Part shown: one piece after another, positions 11,848 through 25,760 of the stretch
How positions within the stretch are numbered: position 1 is the first letter of the stretch
How the letters are laid out: every line of letters begins with the position of its first letter
Source: Paramecium sonneborni
Lineage: Eukaryota > Ciliophora > Oligohymenophorea > Peniculida > Parameciidae
Length of the DNA: 64,000 bases
NCBI GenBank assembly: GCA_905182985.1
Contig: CAJJDN010000026.1
Location: forward strand, 411,245-475,244
Reading direction: 5' to 3'
Notes under the pieces: generated by a model
Told to the model about the DNA's origin: nothing
What the model saw: the letters and a program-made list of their open reading frames with translations, nothing else
Databases searched by the model: none
Program-made: the position numbers and the translations under genes

Positions 11848-12780
11848 TCAGTTTTATGATTTCTAAATACCTCCTCTAGTTCGAATTTATCCTCGTTTAA
11901 TTTGATTTTCATCTCTTTTTTAAAACTCTTAATCTTGATTTTTCTTAAAATTATCAATATAAAATAGTTACCTATTCATAATTTCTTCTTTAAGGAATAT
12001 AATTTCTATCATTTCTATTATTATCTCTCATTCTTCCTCTAACTTTTAAAACACCTTAACTTTAGGTTTGTTAGAATTGCTCTCTATTTTTATTCCAATT
12101 ATCTGATTTATCAATATTATCATGTGATTCTTGATTATTATTAAATGTTTATATTTTTTCTTTATTATAATCTCCACTAGATTTGATATCTCTATTATTA
12201 AATCTTTGATTTTTATTATCTCTATTATCTCTATTATCTCTATTATTTCTACTATCTCTATTATCTCTATTATCTCTATTATATCTATTATATCTATTAT
12301 CTCTATTATCAACTTAAACACCTCTTCTCCAATGATAAAGATTTCTAATGTACATCATTACATAATCAAAAAGTTCTATATTTTTATCATCTTTAACTTC
12401 ATTTGGTTCTTAAAATCCAGGCATTAATTTTTCATCTTCAGTTGGATTCATTCTATATTAAATTATTTGAGTATATACGTCAATGTAATTCTAATAGCTG
12501 GATTGAAAAATTGATCTTATTACTGTTGATCATTATTATTATTAATTTGTGATTATTTACTCTCTATTTCTGATATAGAATAAAGTCCTTAAATTCTAGA
12601 TCTAATTATTTCAGCTACTAAAATTGTATGATGAATGGCTTAACCACACCCTAATAGTCTAATAGATTATTATGTGTTTTCTTTATCTCTAAGACCTAAT
12701 ACAACTTAAACTAAATAACTAGCTATTTGATCTTAAGTTGATTTTCCTTTTACCATAATATCAAATCGTTCTTTTAACAT
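11848..12780 (-). CDS. Alba-domain RNA-binding protein with RDN/RGG tail
   Basis: A 292-residue protein after removal of introns 12453-12478 and 11944-11971 (the second ends AAG). Residues ~5-115 match the Alba fold. The signature region reads LLGCGQAIHHTILVAEII followed by a conserved IES turn, as in Alba/RPP25-like proteins that bind nucleic acid as dimers. An Asn/Gln-rich insert precedes the last strand. After it comes a tail of Arg-Asp-Asn triplets (about a dozen, some RYN or RDS) and later RGR/RGG-like pieces. Arg-rich low-complexity tails of Alba proteins bind RNA and promote granule formation; that role is inferred here. Start ATG 12778-12780 lies 48 bp after the stop of the RBR gene, same strand. 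Confidence 0.8.
12217..12310. repeat. 9-bp tandem repeat encoding (RDN)n
   Basis: About eleven copies of the unit TCTCTATTA (plus strand), some with one substitution, lie inside the Alba gene. On the minus strand the unit is AGA-GAT-AAT-like, giving Arg-Asp-Asn; variant units give Arg-Tyr-Asn. The length is a multiple of the codon, so copy-number change would keep the frame. Confidence 0.85.
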
Positions 12781-12828
12781 GAATTTGTAAATTTAATAGA
12801 TATTAATTAATAAATATAATTATTCTAA

Positions 12829-15800
12829 TCAATAATATCCACCATGAACATTTGTTAAATGAGTATGACATTCACTTGAACTAATAAATATTTTCATACA
12901 AGGTTTATCACTATTAGGAAGATTCTTCCAACAAATATATTTTTTGCAACTAGAACATGCTACTGACATACATCCTGATATTTTTTATGCTAAAGATCTA
13001 CAAACAGGACAAAATCTTATATCTTCCTTTTTCATCAATTCTTCCAAAATTTTTTAATCACCTGTTTAATATTCCCAACATGTCATTCCATAATGCATTT
13101 ATACTTTACATTTTATACAATAAGTTATTTTACAATTTTCACAGAATACTATTTCTCCTTTTATTCTCAAAATATTTGAACATCCTGGATTAAAACAAAA
13201 TATCAAAACTCCTCTCATATCATTCACATATTTATTTATTGATAATTCTACCAATTTCTCATATTTTGCTTAACCTAAAATATTCTATATATCTTCTAAT
13301 AGAATAGAACTAGAACAAAGAGAACATCTAATTGGTAAAGAATTTATATCTTTTATTGAATTTTAAAAATCGTAATTTAAACATTCTGTACAAAATTTAT
13401 GATTACAATTTGTTAAAATATAAGGCTACTTCATTTAGTTTAAACAATAACAACATAAATTATCTTCGTTAATAGTATTATTTTCAATATTTTCATCTTT
13501 CGATTCTAAATATGCTTCTATTTATTAAATTGCTTCTTCAAGATTCTTTGCTTATCCTGATAATTTTAATTAATTTGTTTTTTTTAGAGGAATTACATCT
13601 GTTAGTTTAAATTTTTATTATATAAATATTAATCCTTAATAATCATCTCCCAATAATTTCTTCAATTTTTGAGGTGTCAATCTAACTGTAAGTGTTGAAT
13701 TAGATTCTAAAAATTATTTCATAATATCTTATAACTCTTAAAATTGTTCATCCAAACAATAAACCTTGATAATCTTCTTAAATTAATCAAGGCTTATAAT
13801 TACACTTTTTTAAATTTCTAATTCTTAAAGAAATTATTATCCAACATCACTAAATAAAATAGTATTTGATTCTCCAAAATTAATTACATATCCATCTATT
13901 ATATTTTATATAGTATCTCTAACCTTAGAAAATACTAAATAATTATTTGAAACTAAATGTAATTCGATTTCAAAACCTAAATTATCTACCTAATCTATTT
14001 TAAATAAATTATTAAACTTTTATTAAATTGATTTAATATTATTTCTCACAAACTTTATAAAAGTTTATTTAACTTTAAATTGGTGTCTATATTAAGCTTC
14101 ACAATATAATTTGACTTATTTTAATCCCAATTATATCAACGTATTATTAAAATTAGTCAAAGCAGAATTAACAAAATTTATAGAAGGTACACCTAATTTT
14201 AGAATCCTTCTATAATCTTTTCTCTAATTTTTTATTCGATAGAGATGTTAATGTGTCTATCCTATATGATGATTTTTATTTTCCTCTATTAAAAGTTACT
14301 CTACTTTTGAAAATATATCAAATTTTGGTTCATATAGTATTGATTTAGAAATACTAATAGATTTTATTTTTTCACTCAATCTAAACAAATCTAATTCTGT
14401 AATAAATCGAGATAAATTAGAGATTTTCACTATTTCATTAATAAGTTACATAATCATTTTTTTACCATCTAAAATTGTATCATTATATTGCATATAGAAT
14501 TCCTCTGCAGCCTTTTCATTGATGAAAATTATTTCAGCATTACCTTTACAATGGTATATAAACCAAGAGAGCTTAATTATATAAGGATGAAATTTTTTAT
14601 TTTACTCTTTTTTTATGTAAGTAGATGAAACTTTTATAATGCATCCTTAAAATTCTGTTTCATCAAGATCATTTATTATTTCTAAGGTTGCATCTTTGTC
14701 TCTTAAATCAATTTAGGCAATTTATTATGTTTTATATATAATTAATGTAATTGTATTAATTAAAGAGTAAGGTTCAATTAAACTTCTAATTTCAGCTTCG
14801 TTAGTTTCTAAACTAAGCTAAGAAATTTCTAAGATGGAATTATTAGAATAATAGCATTTTTCAATTAGTCCTCCATTAGTAATAATGAATCTAATGTTGG
14901 AATTTTAATACTCATATTCTTTAATGGATTAACTTATTTAAATTGTTAATTTTTAAATGATACTAACTAAATCTTCTTCAACTTACTTACTATTATTAGA
15001 ATAGATGACAAGGTTGTTGATATTGAATGGTTCAATGATACATTAATATTTTAATTCTAATTTACATATTTCAGATTCTTCATTATTCCACAATAAATTC
15101 ATTACTGCAGTAGATATATTTTAGATAATATGTTCTTGAATTGAGATTTTCCTCAATTTGTTATCTGTGATAATTGAGTATAATACTTAATTTTCCTTAA
15201 TCCCAAGAATATATTATGGAACATTAATCTTAAATATTTTTTATAAGGAGTTTTTGTGTATTTTAAAATCTTTTGATATAGGAAATAACTATTCAAATTA
15301 ATATTCATTATCAATTTAAGAACCATCAATGCTACTGGATTATTTTTTCAAATTTAATTGATGAAATTCATCTAATAAATCAAGTTCAGGGATTTCATAG
15401 AGAAAAGACAATTATTTAAGTTTTGAAATTATTAATAACGCTTTTACTAAATTTATTTTATTATCTTGACAAAATTTCTTAATAATATTTGAAGTTTTTT
15501 CATCTTCATCTGAATTTATTAAAATAATGATTTACATTACTATGTTATACCATGAATGATAATCGCCTTGTTTAGACCAAAATTAACTAGCTTTGATATT
15601 TAATTATTTTTGTAAGTTAGGTTTTTCAATTACATAAAGTAATTGTCCAGATGTAAAAAGGGCAGCAATCATAATTCCAAATTTTAATAATTGTTTAACA
15701 TTTTCTTATTATCTTAGATTATACAATAGTTTTTAAAAATTATCACTTTCTAAATCTACGTTAGTTTATTTTTAAGTTTAAATTGGTATCTATAAATATT

Positions 15801-16548
15801 ACTATTCAGAAAAAGCATAATAAATCATAGTTCCTTCTTTGTTTGATCTTAAGATTTCTCGAACTTATAAATCAACTTGACTTAAAATTTAATACGAATA
15901 TTCAATACTATTATCATCTCTTTTTTTTATGATTTCTTTTTAATTCGTGTGAATTATTAAAGTGATATTAGAGGAGTCTAATTATTAAGGTTCCATTAAT
16001 AAAAATACAGTATTTGGATAGTTTTATTAATAAATAATTTTATCAAAAAGTTGATTAAATTCATTATCAATTTTAACAATTACCTTAATTTAATTTTATT
16101 CAAATAATATCCTGAGATATTCAATTTCATTAGAATCCATACAATAGATTAAAATATCTTTTTCCTCCTTAATTTATTACATAACAGTTTAATGTATCAA
16201 TAATAATTTTTATTCTTAAGTATTGAAATCATTTAAAAATCTTCTTTATTCAATTGGCAAAATTGGAGTCTAAATTTCAACTATTTAGTAACCATCAATC
16301 TTAATTTAATCTACTAATGCTGGATTAATAATAATTATATCATGTTGATAGTCAATATTGTGTAAATAAGTGCAAAATTTGTAATTTTATTTTGTAAATA
16401 ATTGAGGTATCAATTTTTCAATATCAACATTGCTGTAATCAACAACAATGGTATTTTTGTCAAAATTATACCTATTAAAATTATCATGAAAAAATTTCTG
16501 TTAAGATGAGTATTTTATTCTAACTAGTCCTTATCGAGTTAATTACAT
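12829..16548 (-). CDS. Giant RBR-type E3 ubiquitin ligase
   Basis: One intronless frame of 1239 codons. The C-terminus holds a RING1-IBR-RING2 array. RING1 starts near Cys1032 with CCYC and has CNHKFCTEC. IBR follows with C-x4-C and C-x2-C pairs ending near HYGMTC. RING2 begins near CPVC (~1180). The Cys in SGCMSVAC, residue 1193, sits where RBR ligases place the catalytic cysteine that accepts ubiquitin as a thioester. The protein ends within ~50 residues after RING2. Upstream, two stretches resemble RRM folds (around GNAEIIFINEKAAEEF) and one near residues 930-1010 resembles a KH-like fold. Plant DEAH11/12 proteins pair such RNA-binding pieces with an RBR, but no helicase motifs are visible here. 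ATG 16546-16548 is the most upstream in-frame start I find. Confidence 0.85.
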
Positions 16549-17567
16549 TAATTTTATTCTTTAATAATGAATTTCGATAATATATATTAGGAAGTTTTTG
16601 AAAACTAAAATTAATAAAGAATAGATTCTACTATAAGAATACAACAGTTAGAATCAAAAATAAAGTATTTCAAAGGAAATTATCTTATATATAATATGGA
16701 TAAACACCACTTCAATATAAATGAGAAGCTACTTATGTTTAAGAATGTGTTGATTTTTAAAGATATTATCATCTCTCCCTCATTTGTAATATAGGAAAAG
16801 ATTGGAATTATCGGCTTAAGATAATTCAATTGACTTTTTGTAATAACAAACACTAAAAATTTTAAAAAGTTAAAAATGGCACAACTGATTATACAGATAA
16901 TAATTGATCGAATTTTTAAAAAGTATCAGTCTTTAAGGATCTGCTTGATAATAAATTAGTTATGGTAAATCAATATCAAATTTATTCAAGTTTTTATAAA
17001 TTTTGATTTTTGATAATAATTGAAAACCTGATAGCAGACATAGCAATAATATTTTTGATAGAGATTCTAAATTAATTAGAATATATATTAAAAGCATATT
17101 AAATTCATAATGTTATGGATTAATACTAATAAATTTATTATAAAAAACAAAACAAAAACAAAAAAAACCCAAATAGAAAATGAAGTTATAGATGATATTC
17201 AACCTTGAAGAATAACAACTAGAAGATACAAAATAAAACGGATAAATTAAAGAAGAAATCTATAATGAGAACATTAGACTAATTTTACAGAATTATAATC
17301 AGCCTAATAAGAATAATATAAAGATAAATCTATATAAAATAAAGTAGATAAACTAGCTGGATACATTAAGGTTGTTAAAAAATTTTTAAAATTACATAGA
17401 ATAGAATGAAAAATGATATAAATTACTTTTTTGTTTTTAAAAATAATGAATGGAACAAAGTAAAAATATACTTATATTCGAATGATTATGTTCATTAAAT
17501 TAATTGCAATAAATTTTTAAATTTATTTAAATCTTCTTTATATATTAATATTAAAAATAAATTAAAA
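16549..17567. other. Intergenic region, one weak short ORF
   Basis: About 1 kb between the divergently arranged RBR gene and eL41. A 33-codon frame near 16697 and the 78-codon frame listed separately at 17180-17416 are the only candidates. The rest is AT-rich with no recognisable feature. It must contain the upstream regulatory region of eL41. Confidence 0.4.
17180..17416 (+). CDS. Possible small protein, 78 aa
   Basis: Frame from ATG 17180 to TGA 17414-17416, hydrophilic and Asn/Gln/Lys-rich with a leucine-containing helical end. Nothing identifies it. A 78-codon frame is within chance expectation for this composition with a single stop codon, so it may be spurious or an exon of something larger. 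Confidence 0.25.
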
Positions 17568-17636
17568 ATGAGAGAAAAGTGGCGAAAGAAGAGAATGCGA
17601 AGACTTAAGAGAAAAAGACGTAAGGCACGCAAGTGA
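17568..17636 (+). CDS. RPL41: Ribosomal protein eL41
   Basis: A 22-codon gene, ATG 17568 to TGA 17634-17636. The peptide begins MREKWRKKRMRRLKRKRRK, matching the near-invariant eukaryotic eL41 helix (MRAKWRKKRMRRLKRKRRK). It then ends early with ARK instead of the usual MRQRSK-type tail. eL41 is a single Arg/Lys helix at the interface of the two ribosomal subunits. GC content is visibly higher than in the neighbourhood, as expected from Arg/Lys codons under strong selection. The opposite strand shows a 69-codon frame here that is only its shadow. This gene is too short for routine ORF calling. Confidence 0.93.
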   Translation: MREKWRKKRMRRLKRKRRKARK

Positions 17637-17685
17637 TTTAAATGATTTGCACATAATCTAAATATATATGTTTCATATATCTCTT

Positions 17686-20600
17686 TCACATTATTGTACA
17701 ACATCCATCATCTCCTTATTATTTGTCTCTCATAGGGTTTGCTTTGTAATCCTTTATTGTGTAATTTCCATTGTATTCATTTATTCTTTAATGAACTGGA
17801 TGACTCTCTGTTGTTAATTCAAAATGTTTATTTCTTATTTCTGATATTTGATCATAAAGAGGGATTTATTTTGATTTATTGATTAAAGCAATGAAATTAT
17901 GTTGGATGTAACAAATCACTACTAAAACATCTTTTATTGCTTATTTTCCACTCAGTAATTATAATTCTGGGATTTATGATTTATTCACAAATTCTTCTAT
18001 TTGATCATTCAAAAACTTGCTTTAGTATTTAAATGCATGTGATTAGATCTATTAAGATTCCTTTGTAAAATCGATTTGATCAGCACACTTTTAAGCACAT
18101 AATGCAATTACTAATGAGATATTATTTTCACATTTATTTGTTAATTAATTTTCTTTTATTACTTTTAACAACGATTTCATTCTATTTTCATACTTTATCA
18201 TTTTAATCATTGTAAATGAATTATCAATAATATCATCTAAGATTACAAAACTATTTCCTAAAGATAATATTTTATATATATCTTCATTTGTATTGATTTT
18301 ATCGTTTTGTATACTCCCATAAGAATTCAAATGATTTAAAATCAAATTATAAAATACCAAAGAGTAATTATATTTATTTTAATCATTCTATTATTTATCT
18401 TAATTCCATGATTAAACTTATTTTATCAAATTTTCTTTATTAATTGAATCCCAAATTTTTTATTCTTCAGCTGAGCAATCTTAAAATGTTTTATTGTTGA
18501 GTTGTTATTCATAAACTTAAGTCTGTTATTTTAATTGAATTTCTGACATTTATTTATACAATATATTTAGTTTCTTAATTATATCTTCAGTTGTATCTAC
18601 TTTAACATGACAGATTGGATTCATAATGCAATTAATTTTTTCATCACATAATTATTATTATTATCGAAATAGTTATTCATACTCCTATTTCTACTTATCC
18701 AAATTTTATCCATGAGCAATTACCTTCTATATTACACCTCCTTTATTTTCAAATTCTTGATTCAATCTTATTAAATCCTGACAATTATGGACAACTATAG
18801 GATTTATAGTAGCTTTATACATTTTCTTATGCATAACAATATCACTTAATTATTATATCAATTGATAAATATCAGCATTTTCTTTAATTATTTGAGCCTT
18901 ACCTATAAATGATTAAATACTAAATTTATCAATTTACAATATTTAATCATACAATTTTAAAGCTTCTTCTTTCTTATCTAATTATCTCAAACACAAAGCT
19001 TTCAATCTTAATGCATGGACATTTTAATCATCTTTAACTTAATTACAAATTTAAATTGATTCTTCATATTTTTTTTAATCATATAATATGCTTGCTTTAA
19101 CAATAAATAAGGGTGGCAATTATTCATCAATTTATAAACCTTATTCAACTGTTTTTAATGCTTCTTCATACTTTTGTTAAGCTCTTAGAACCTTTGCTTT
19201 AGATGCATAAGCTATAACATATTTATTATTGATTGATTAATCAAACAATTAAATTGCTTAATCAAATTTGTTCAATCTTAATAAGACTTTTCCTCTATAC
19301 CAAGTAATGACGTAATTATCTGGGTCTGATTTTTACGCATTATCCAATAATTTGAGAATCTCATCTTACCTTTGTTCTAAAATTGCTTTATTTATTTTTG
19401 CATATAGACAATTAGGATTAACTTTTAATGATTCATTGAACCAAGTATTTGCTTAAATACTATTCCCTTTCATAATATATGCTTAACCCAATAATACATA
19501 ATATTAACATCCATGTGTACTTTTCTCTAATTCTTTAATTGCTTTGTCAGGTTAACTTAATTAAATATATATCCATGCTCTATTAGCATGACATTATTAT
19601 TTAAATTCATCAATATGATTTAACACTTAAAGAGATAGCTCAAGACATTCTTTATATTTCATCTAATCTTTTTTGATCAAACTTAAAAAGTATTTACAAG
19701 TCCAATATTGATGATTTTATTCAATACAATAATTAAATAATTATTCTGACTCTTTTAAATCATTTAAGTAATATTTACAAATAGCATCAAAATATTCCAA
19801 TTATACACAATCTCTAACTTGTTTAATCTATTAAATTAATTCAACTGCTCTTTGAATCTCTTTTCCTTTTGGTTTACAAGCATATTCTCCCCAAGCATAT
19901 GCAATAGAGTTTTCAGAATGCATTATTAAATATTTAACTAATGCCTATTTAGCACACATATTCTAAGGATCATTTTTCAAGAGTTATTCTAATAATAAGA
20001 TACAATCATATTTGGCATCTTAAGTACCTTTCTCAACTTTAGCATAAAAACAATTGCTATTTAATTTAAGTGCTTCCTTTAACCATGTTTCTGCTTAAGT
20101 TTTATTTCCTTTTTAAAAATATAGTCTGCTAATTAATGTATAATTCTGGGCATTTGGTTAGACATATTCTAATTCTTTTAAAGCTTAATCTAACTCATTT
20201 AATTCAATGTACATAACAACTCTCCAAAAATGAGAATCATCTTTTAATTATCCTGTTACTTCTTAACTTAATTTTTTAAATTCTTAGACTGCTTCTTTGT
20301 ATTTAAATTAATCTTTATGAATTAAAGCGATATAAAATTTGGAATCAAATATTCTATAATTATTTTTGATACATAATTCAAAAAAAGTAATAGCATCTAA
20401 ATTTTTATAATTAAAATAATGTATTAAGGCTTGTAAATAATGAGTTGAATTGCATTTTGGTAATTTGTCAACTTTTTCTTATAATTAATTCATAAATTCT
20501 CCTCTTGGTCTACAAGCATATTCTCCCATAGATTTAATAACTTAAGTACTTCCTTTAGTGATTAATGCATTAATATATTCTCTAATCAATCTGAAATTAG

Positions 20601-21264
20601 TTGGATCTTTATCAAGAAATGAATTGATAACTTTAATTTATTAATCAATATTATTGTCATTTTTAGTTTGATTGATTAATGCATAATAGCAACCTTAATT
20701 AATTTTTAAAGCTTCTTTCATCCATTATTATCCTTATTGTATTTAATTCAATTTGAAATAAGAATCTGATAATAAGGCATAGCAATAACTACTTTCTCCT
20801 GCATGTTCTAAAATCTTGATTGCTTTTTAATATTAATTTAGATTGATTTAACATTCAGCTATAACTTTAAGTTTATGTTTCTAATCATCTATATTATCAA
20901 AATCTCCTAAGGAATTGAATATTTTAAGTGCCTCTTCATATTCTTACAGCTCTAATTATCTAAGCCCAAAATAGAACTTCTATTCATCTTAGGTTCCTAA
21001 TTTAACATCTTTATCTAAATAGTAATCTAAGATAGTATCTATTAAGTCTTTATCTTAACCTTGAAGTTCATTTGAGAGTGTTTAGACTTTTGAAAGTAAA
21101 TCTGAATTGATTTTAGAAATACAAGATCCCATAGGTATAGGGTTCTTGAATTAGTATAATTTAAGAAGAGTCTTGCATTCGATTAGTTTGTTAGGTTAGG
21201 AATTCAAGACTTGTAGTACTTATTCATAATTTCCTTTTTTATAAGATTCTATAGGCGAATCCAT
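17686..21264 (-). CDS. Large TPR-repeat protein with C-terminal CaaX box
   Basis: One intronless frame of 1192 codons, ATG 21262-21264 to TGA 17686-17688. Most of the first ~900 residues are 34-residue-like helical pairs with TPR hallmarks: recurrent Tyr/Phe, Ala-Leu, and A-Y-A-K or YYALLG-type turns, with Pro at repeat ends. Tandem use of a long solenoid resembles Ski3/TTC37-like or other scaffold proteins, without a decisive match. The C-terminus is unusual: after a helical domain the protein ends GCCTIM, giving a Cys-Thr-Ile-Met CaaX box with a preceding Cys. Met in the last place favours farnesylation, and the adjacent Cys could be palmitoylated, so membrane attachment is predicted. The gene converges on eL41, 49 bp away. 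Confidence 0.85.
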
Positions 21265-21348
21265 TAAAATTTTAATAATGAGGTATTGGAAATATGGGGT
21301 ATAGAATTTAAATAATAAAATAGTATTGTTTATTTAGAGGGGGTCTTT

Positions 21349-23172
<1,824 letters not shown>

Positions 23173-23257
23173 AAAATTAGTTTACCTAATTCCATATTTA
23201 TAATCATAATTACTAATTATATATAATTCTTTAATTTATTTCTATTAGCAAAATAAA

Positions 23258-24222
23258 ATGGAAGAAAGTGGAAATACGCTTTATTTGACATTATTGATAA
23301 TTATATCAGTTTTATCATTGTTTGGATGTACAGTGTTGTTAATTAATTATCTTAAATAAAGACATCGTACTCAACTTGCAACAAAACTATTTGCAATTTT
23401 ATCAATTAGTGATGCAATATATGTTATAGCTGTTGTCGCTAATCCTATGCCATGTATCTAATAAAATTTAAATTAGAGACTGATGGAACATTTTGTGTTA
23501 TTTAGGCACTATTTAAATAACTCTCTAGTCTAGCCACATTTATTGTTAATTTTTTCTTTTGCTTTACTACATTTCTCACAATAGTGAATGATATAAGACT
23601 AATCGATACTAATTATAAAATATATAAGAGGAATGTAAATATATTTTCTATTTTATTTCCTTTTATTATTGCTCTTATTCCACTTACTTATAATGGATAT
23701 GGAAAATAATATTATGCATGTAGTTTAAAAACTCAAAATACTTTTTGGATTGGAGCATTATTATTATAATATTTACCTTTTGGATTTCTTTTTGGAGCAA
23801 GTCTGTTTTTTCTATTAAAAATACAAAGATTTCTTAGAGAAATTTAATAAAATAAAGCTGATGATAATAAAATTGATAAATTTAATGACATAACATTTTT
23901 ATCAAAAAATAGTCAAATAAATGAAGGAGAGTAATATATAAGAGTTCTTTCATATTATACTCTTGTTCATTTTTTCTGTTGGCTTCCTATCATAATAAGT
24001 TCTATTGTAGATATCACACTATAAAGAGATTTAATATGGTTTGAAGGAATAAGTTATATAATAGCTTGTTCATAAGGATTTTTTGATTTGATATTGTTTA
24101 GGATTAGCAAATAAGTTTCATTAAAAATATAATATTTTGAAAGTAACAATAGCATTTTAAGTGGAGATCATAATGATATATATAGAGGATCTGGATCTGC
24201 TTTATACATTTCAAGATTGTGA
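23258..24222 (+). CDS. Seven-helix receptor of the cAMP-receptor-like (class E) GPCR type
   Basis: A 313-residue protein with one 23-nt intron (23454-23476). Seven hydrophobic segments can be placed: an N-terminal helix right after a 7-residue extracellular end, ATKLFAILSISDAIYVIAVV as helix 2, a third helix starting at FCVIQALF, then helices containing FPFIIALIPL, FWIGALLL and, after a charged loop with Lys/Asp, HFFCWLPIII and IIACSQGFFDLILF. Spacing and the position of helix 2 and 3 motifs resemble Dictyostelium cAR/Crl receptors. A short polar tail with Ser and Asp follows helix 7. It would sit in the plasma or ciliary membrane. Ligand and G-protein coupling are unknown. Confidence 0.65.
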
Positions 24223-24314
24223 TTTTATTTTATGTTTGAAATTAAATATTTATTAAGCAAAGAGGAAACCTGAATTTTAATGTTAAATTAATTATTTAAG
24301 ATAATTATAAATTC

Positions 24315-25672
24315 ATGAAGAAAAATATAAGAGAATAAATTAATAATTTATAGGTTATGATTTTCTTATAGTTTATAAATATCTCTTTAAATAAATAAAT
24401 GAATTTTATAAAGTCTTTGTTTTCATAATCTAATCCACAATAAAAAAAGATTGCACATAAAAAAGCAGTTGAATCTTCCATACTTGATACATAGTTCACC
24501 TAAGTTAGACTATAAGATATAAAAATAATATCAAAAGACTTGAAAAAGTTAGAAGAGATTCTAAAATATTAACCAGAAACAATAAATGAATAATTTAAGA
24601 GATGTTATAGCTTTCATATCATTTTAAGCAGTGATTTATTATAATCCATAGAAAAGATTGTCTAATATTTTGAAAACTATCAGCAAAACTTATGTAAGCA
24701 AAAATTTTAGATTACACAATCAAAAACCTTGGCTACATAAAATGTGAATTAAACAAATATCTATACGAATGAACAATAAACTTTTTCTATTTAATACCAA
24801 AACTCTATGTTTCTCAATGTTTCTGATGTAATCATTAGAAATTAATGATATTTTAGCAAATTTAGTTGTTTGAACAAATAAATTAAAATGAAAATGGATT
24901 TATGAATATTTATTTCAATTACATTCAAAGAATTACACAAAATAATGATATCTATACTTCTTGTAGATTTTAATAATACCCTATATAAGATGATGCACAT
25001 AATCGTAAACTTTAATTTCTCTGGTTATTCAAAATTATCAATCTACTAAATTTTAAGTTAAGCTTTATACCTTACTTCCAATTAAATTTCAAGCATAAGA
25101 CTTAAAATACATTAATAATAAGAGACATTGCATATTTAGTATATAAAGATTGTTTAGTAGAATATTCATTCTTAAGAAATGAGATTACCGATATGCTTGA
25201 GTCTTATTCATCATTTTAAATTAGAGAATGTATAAATTAAAAAAAATTTAGCACTTTAATTTTATGAGTTAATCTTGATAATGAAAGATGTCACTTATAA
25301 GATGAAGATTTTCTATGATATGAGATCTTCATTTGCTCTAAATTCTGCATCAGTTAGGGATGTTAAATGGTTTACTATTGAAAAAAAATAGATGATAGAA
25401 ATAGATAATTATATTTCTAAAATTAAATTACTAAATACTTCTTAATTTAAAAAGAGTCTTATGGTTCCAACTCGTAATTATGTTATGTAAAATTTATCAA
25501 AGTAATCGCAAGACACAAATAGCTTAGATAATTCATTCAAAAAGGTAGTATTAAAATTTATATAATATATTAGGAACCAATTACTGCAAAAAATAAAAAA
25601 AAATCCAATGATTTATTATACTCACCCTTAAAATTAAATTAATACAAAGGTGGAGAACATTCAAGATAGTGA
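24315..25672 (+). CDS. Hypothetical protein, 425 aa, possibly ANTH-like
   Basis: Four exons; introns 24828-24856, 25230-25251, 25545-25573, all GTA...TAG with phase closing. The product is largely helical. Residues ~60-330 show weak pattern similarity to an ANTH/CALM fold, especially a segment like ITDMLESYSSFQIRECIESL followed by a helix ending in FYDMR. ANTH domains bind PIP2 in clathrin-coat assembly. The N-terminal match is poor and I regard the family as unproven. The C-terminus is basic and ends in Gly/Glu/His/Ser residues. The minus-strand frame in 24305-24499 is a shadow of exon 1. Confidence 0.6.
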
Positions 25673-25760
25673 TCAATAAATTTTAAGAATCTTTGACTTA
25701 TAAAAAGTGTAATTCAGTATTTTTCAGTTATATAAAAATTAACCAAAATTTAACAGATAT

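Noticed and set aside
12131..12427. 98-codon Ile/Ser repeat frame on the plus strand
   Set aside because: Antisense of the (RDN)n repeat of the Alba gene; composition is dictated by the 9-bp unit.
17495..17704. 69-codon minus-strand frame over eL41
   Set aside because: Shadow of the conserved eL41 gene and of the adjacent TPR gene end.
24305..24499. 64-codon minus-strand frame that looks fairly protein-like
   Set aside because: The opposite strand carries a 425-codon gene with three in-phase introns through the same bases.
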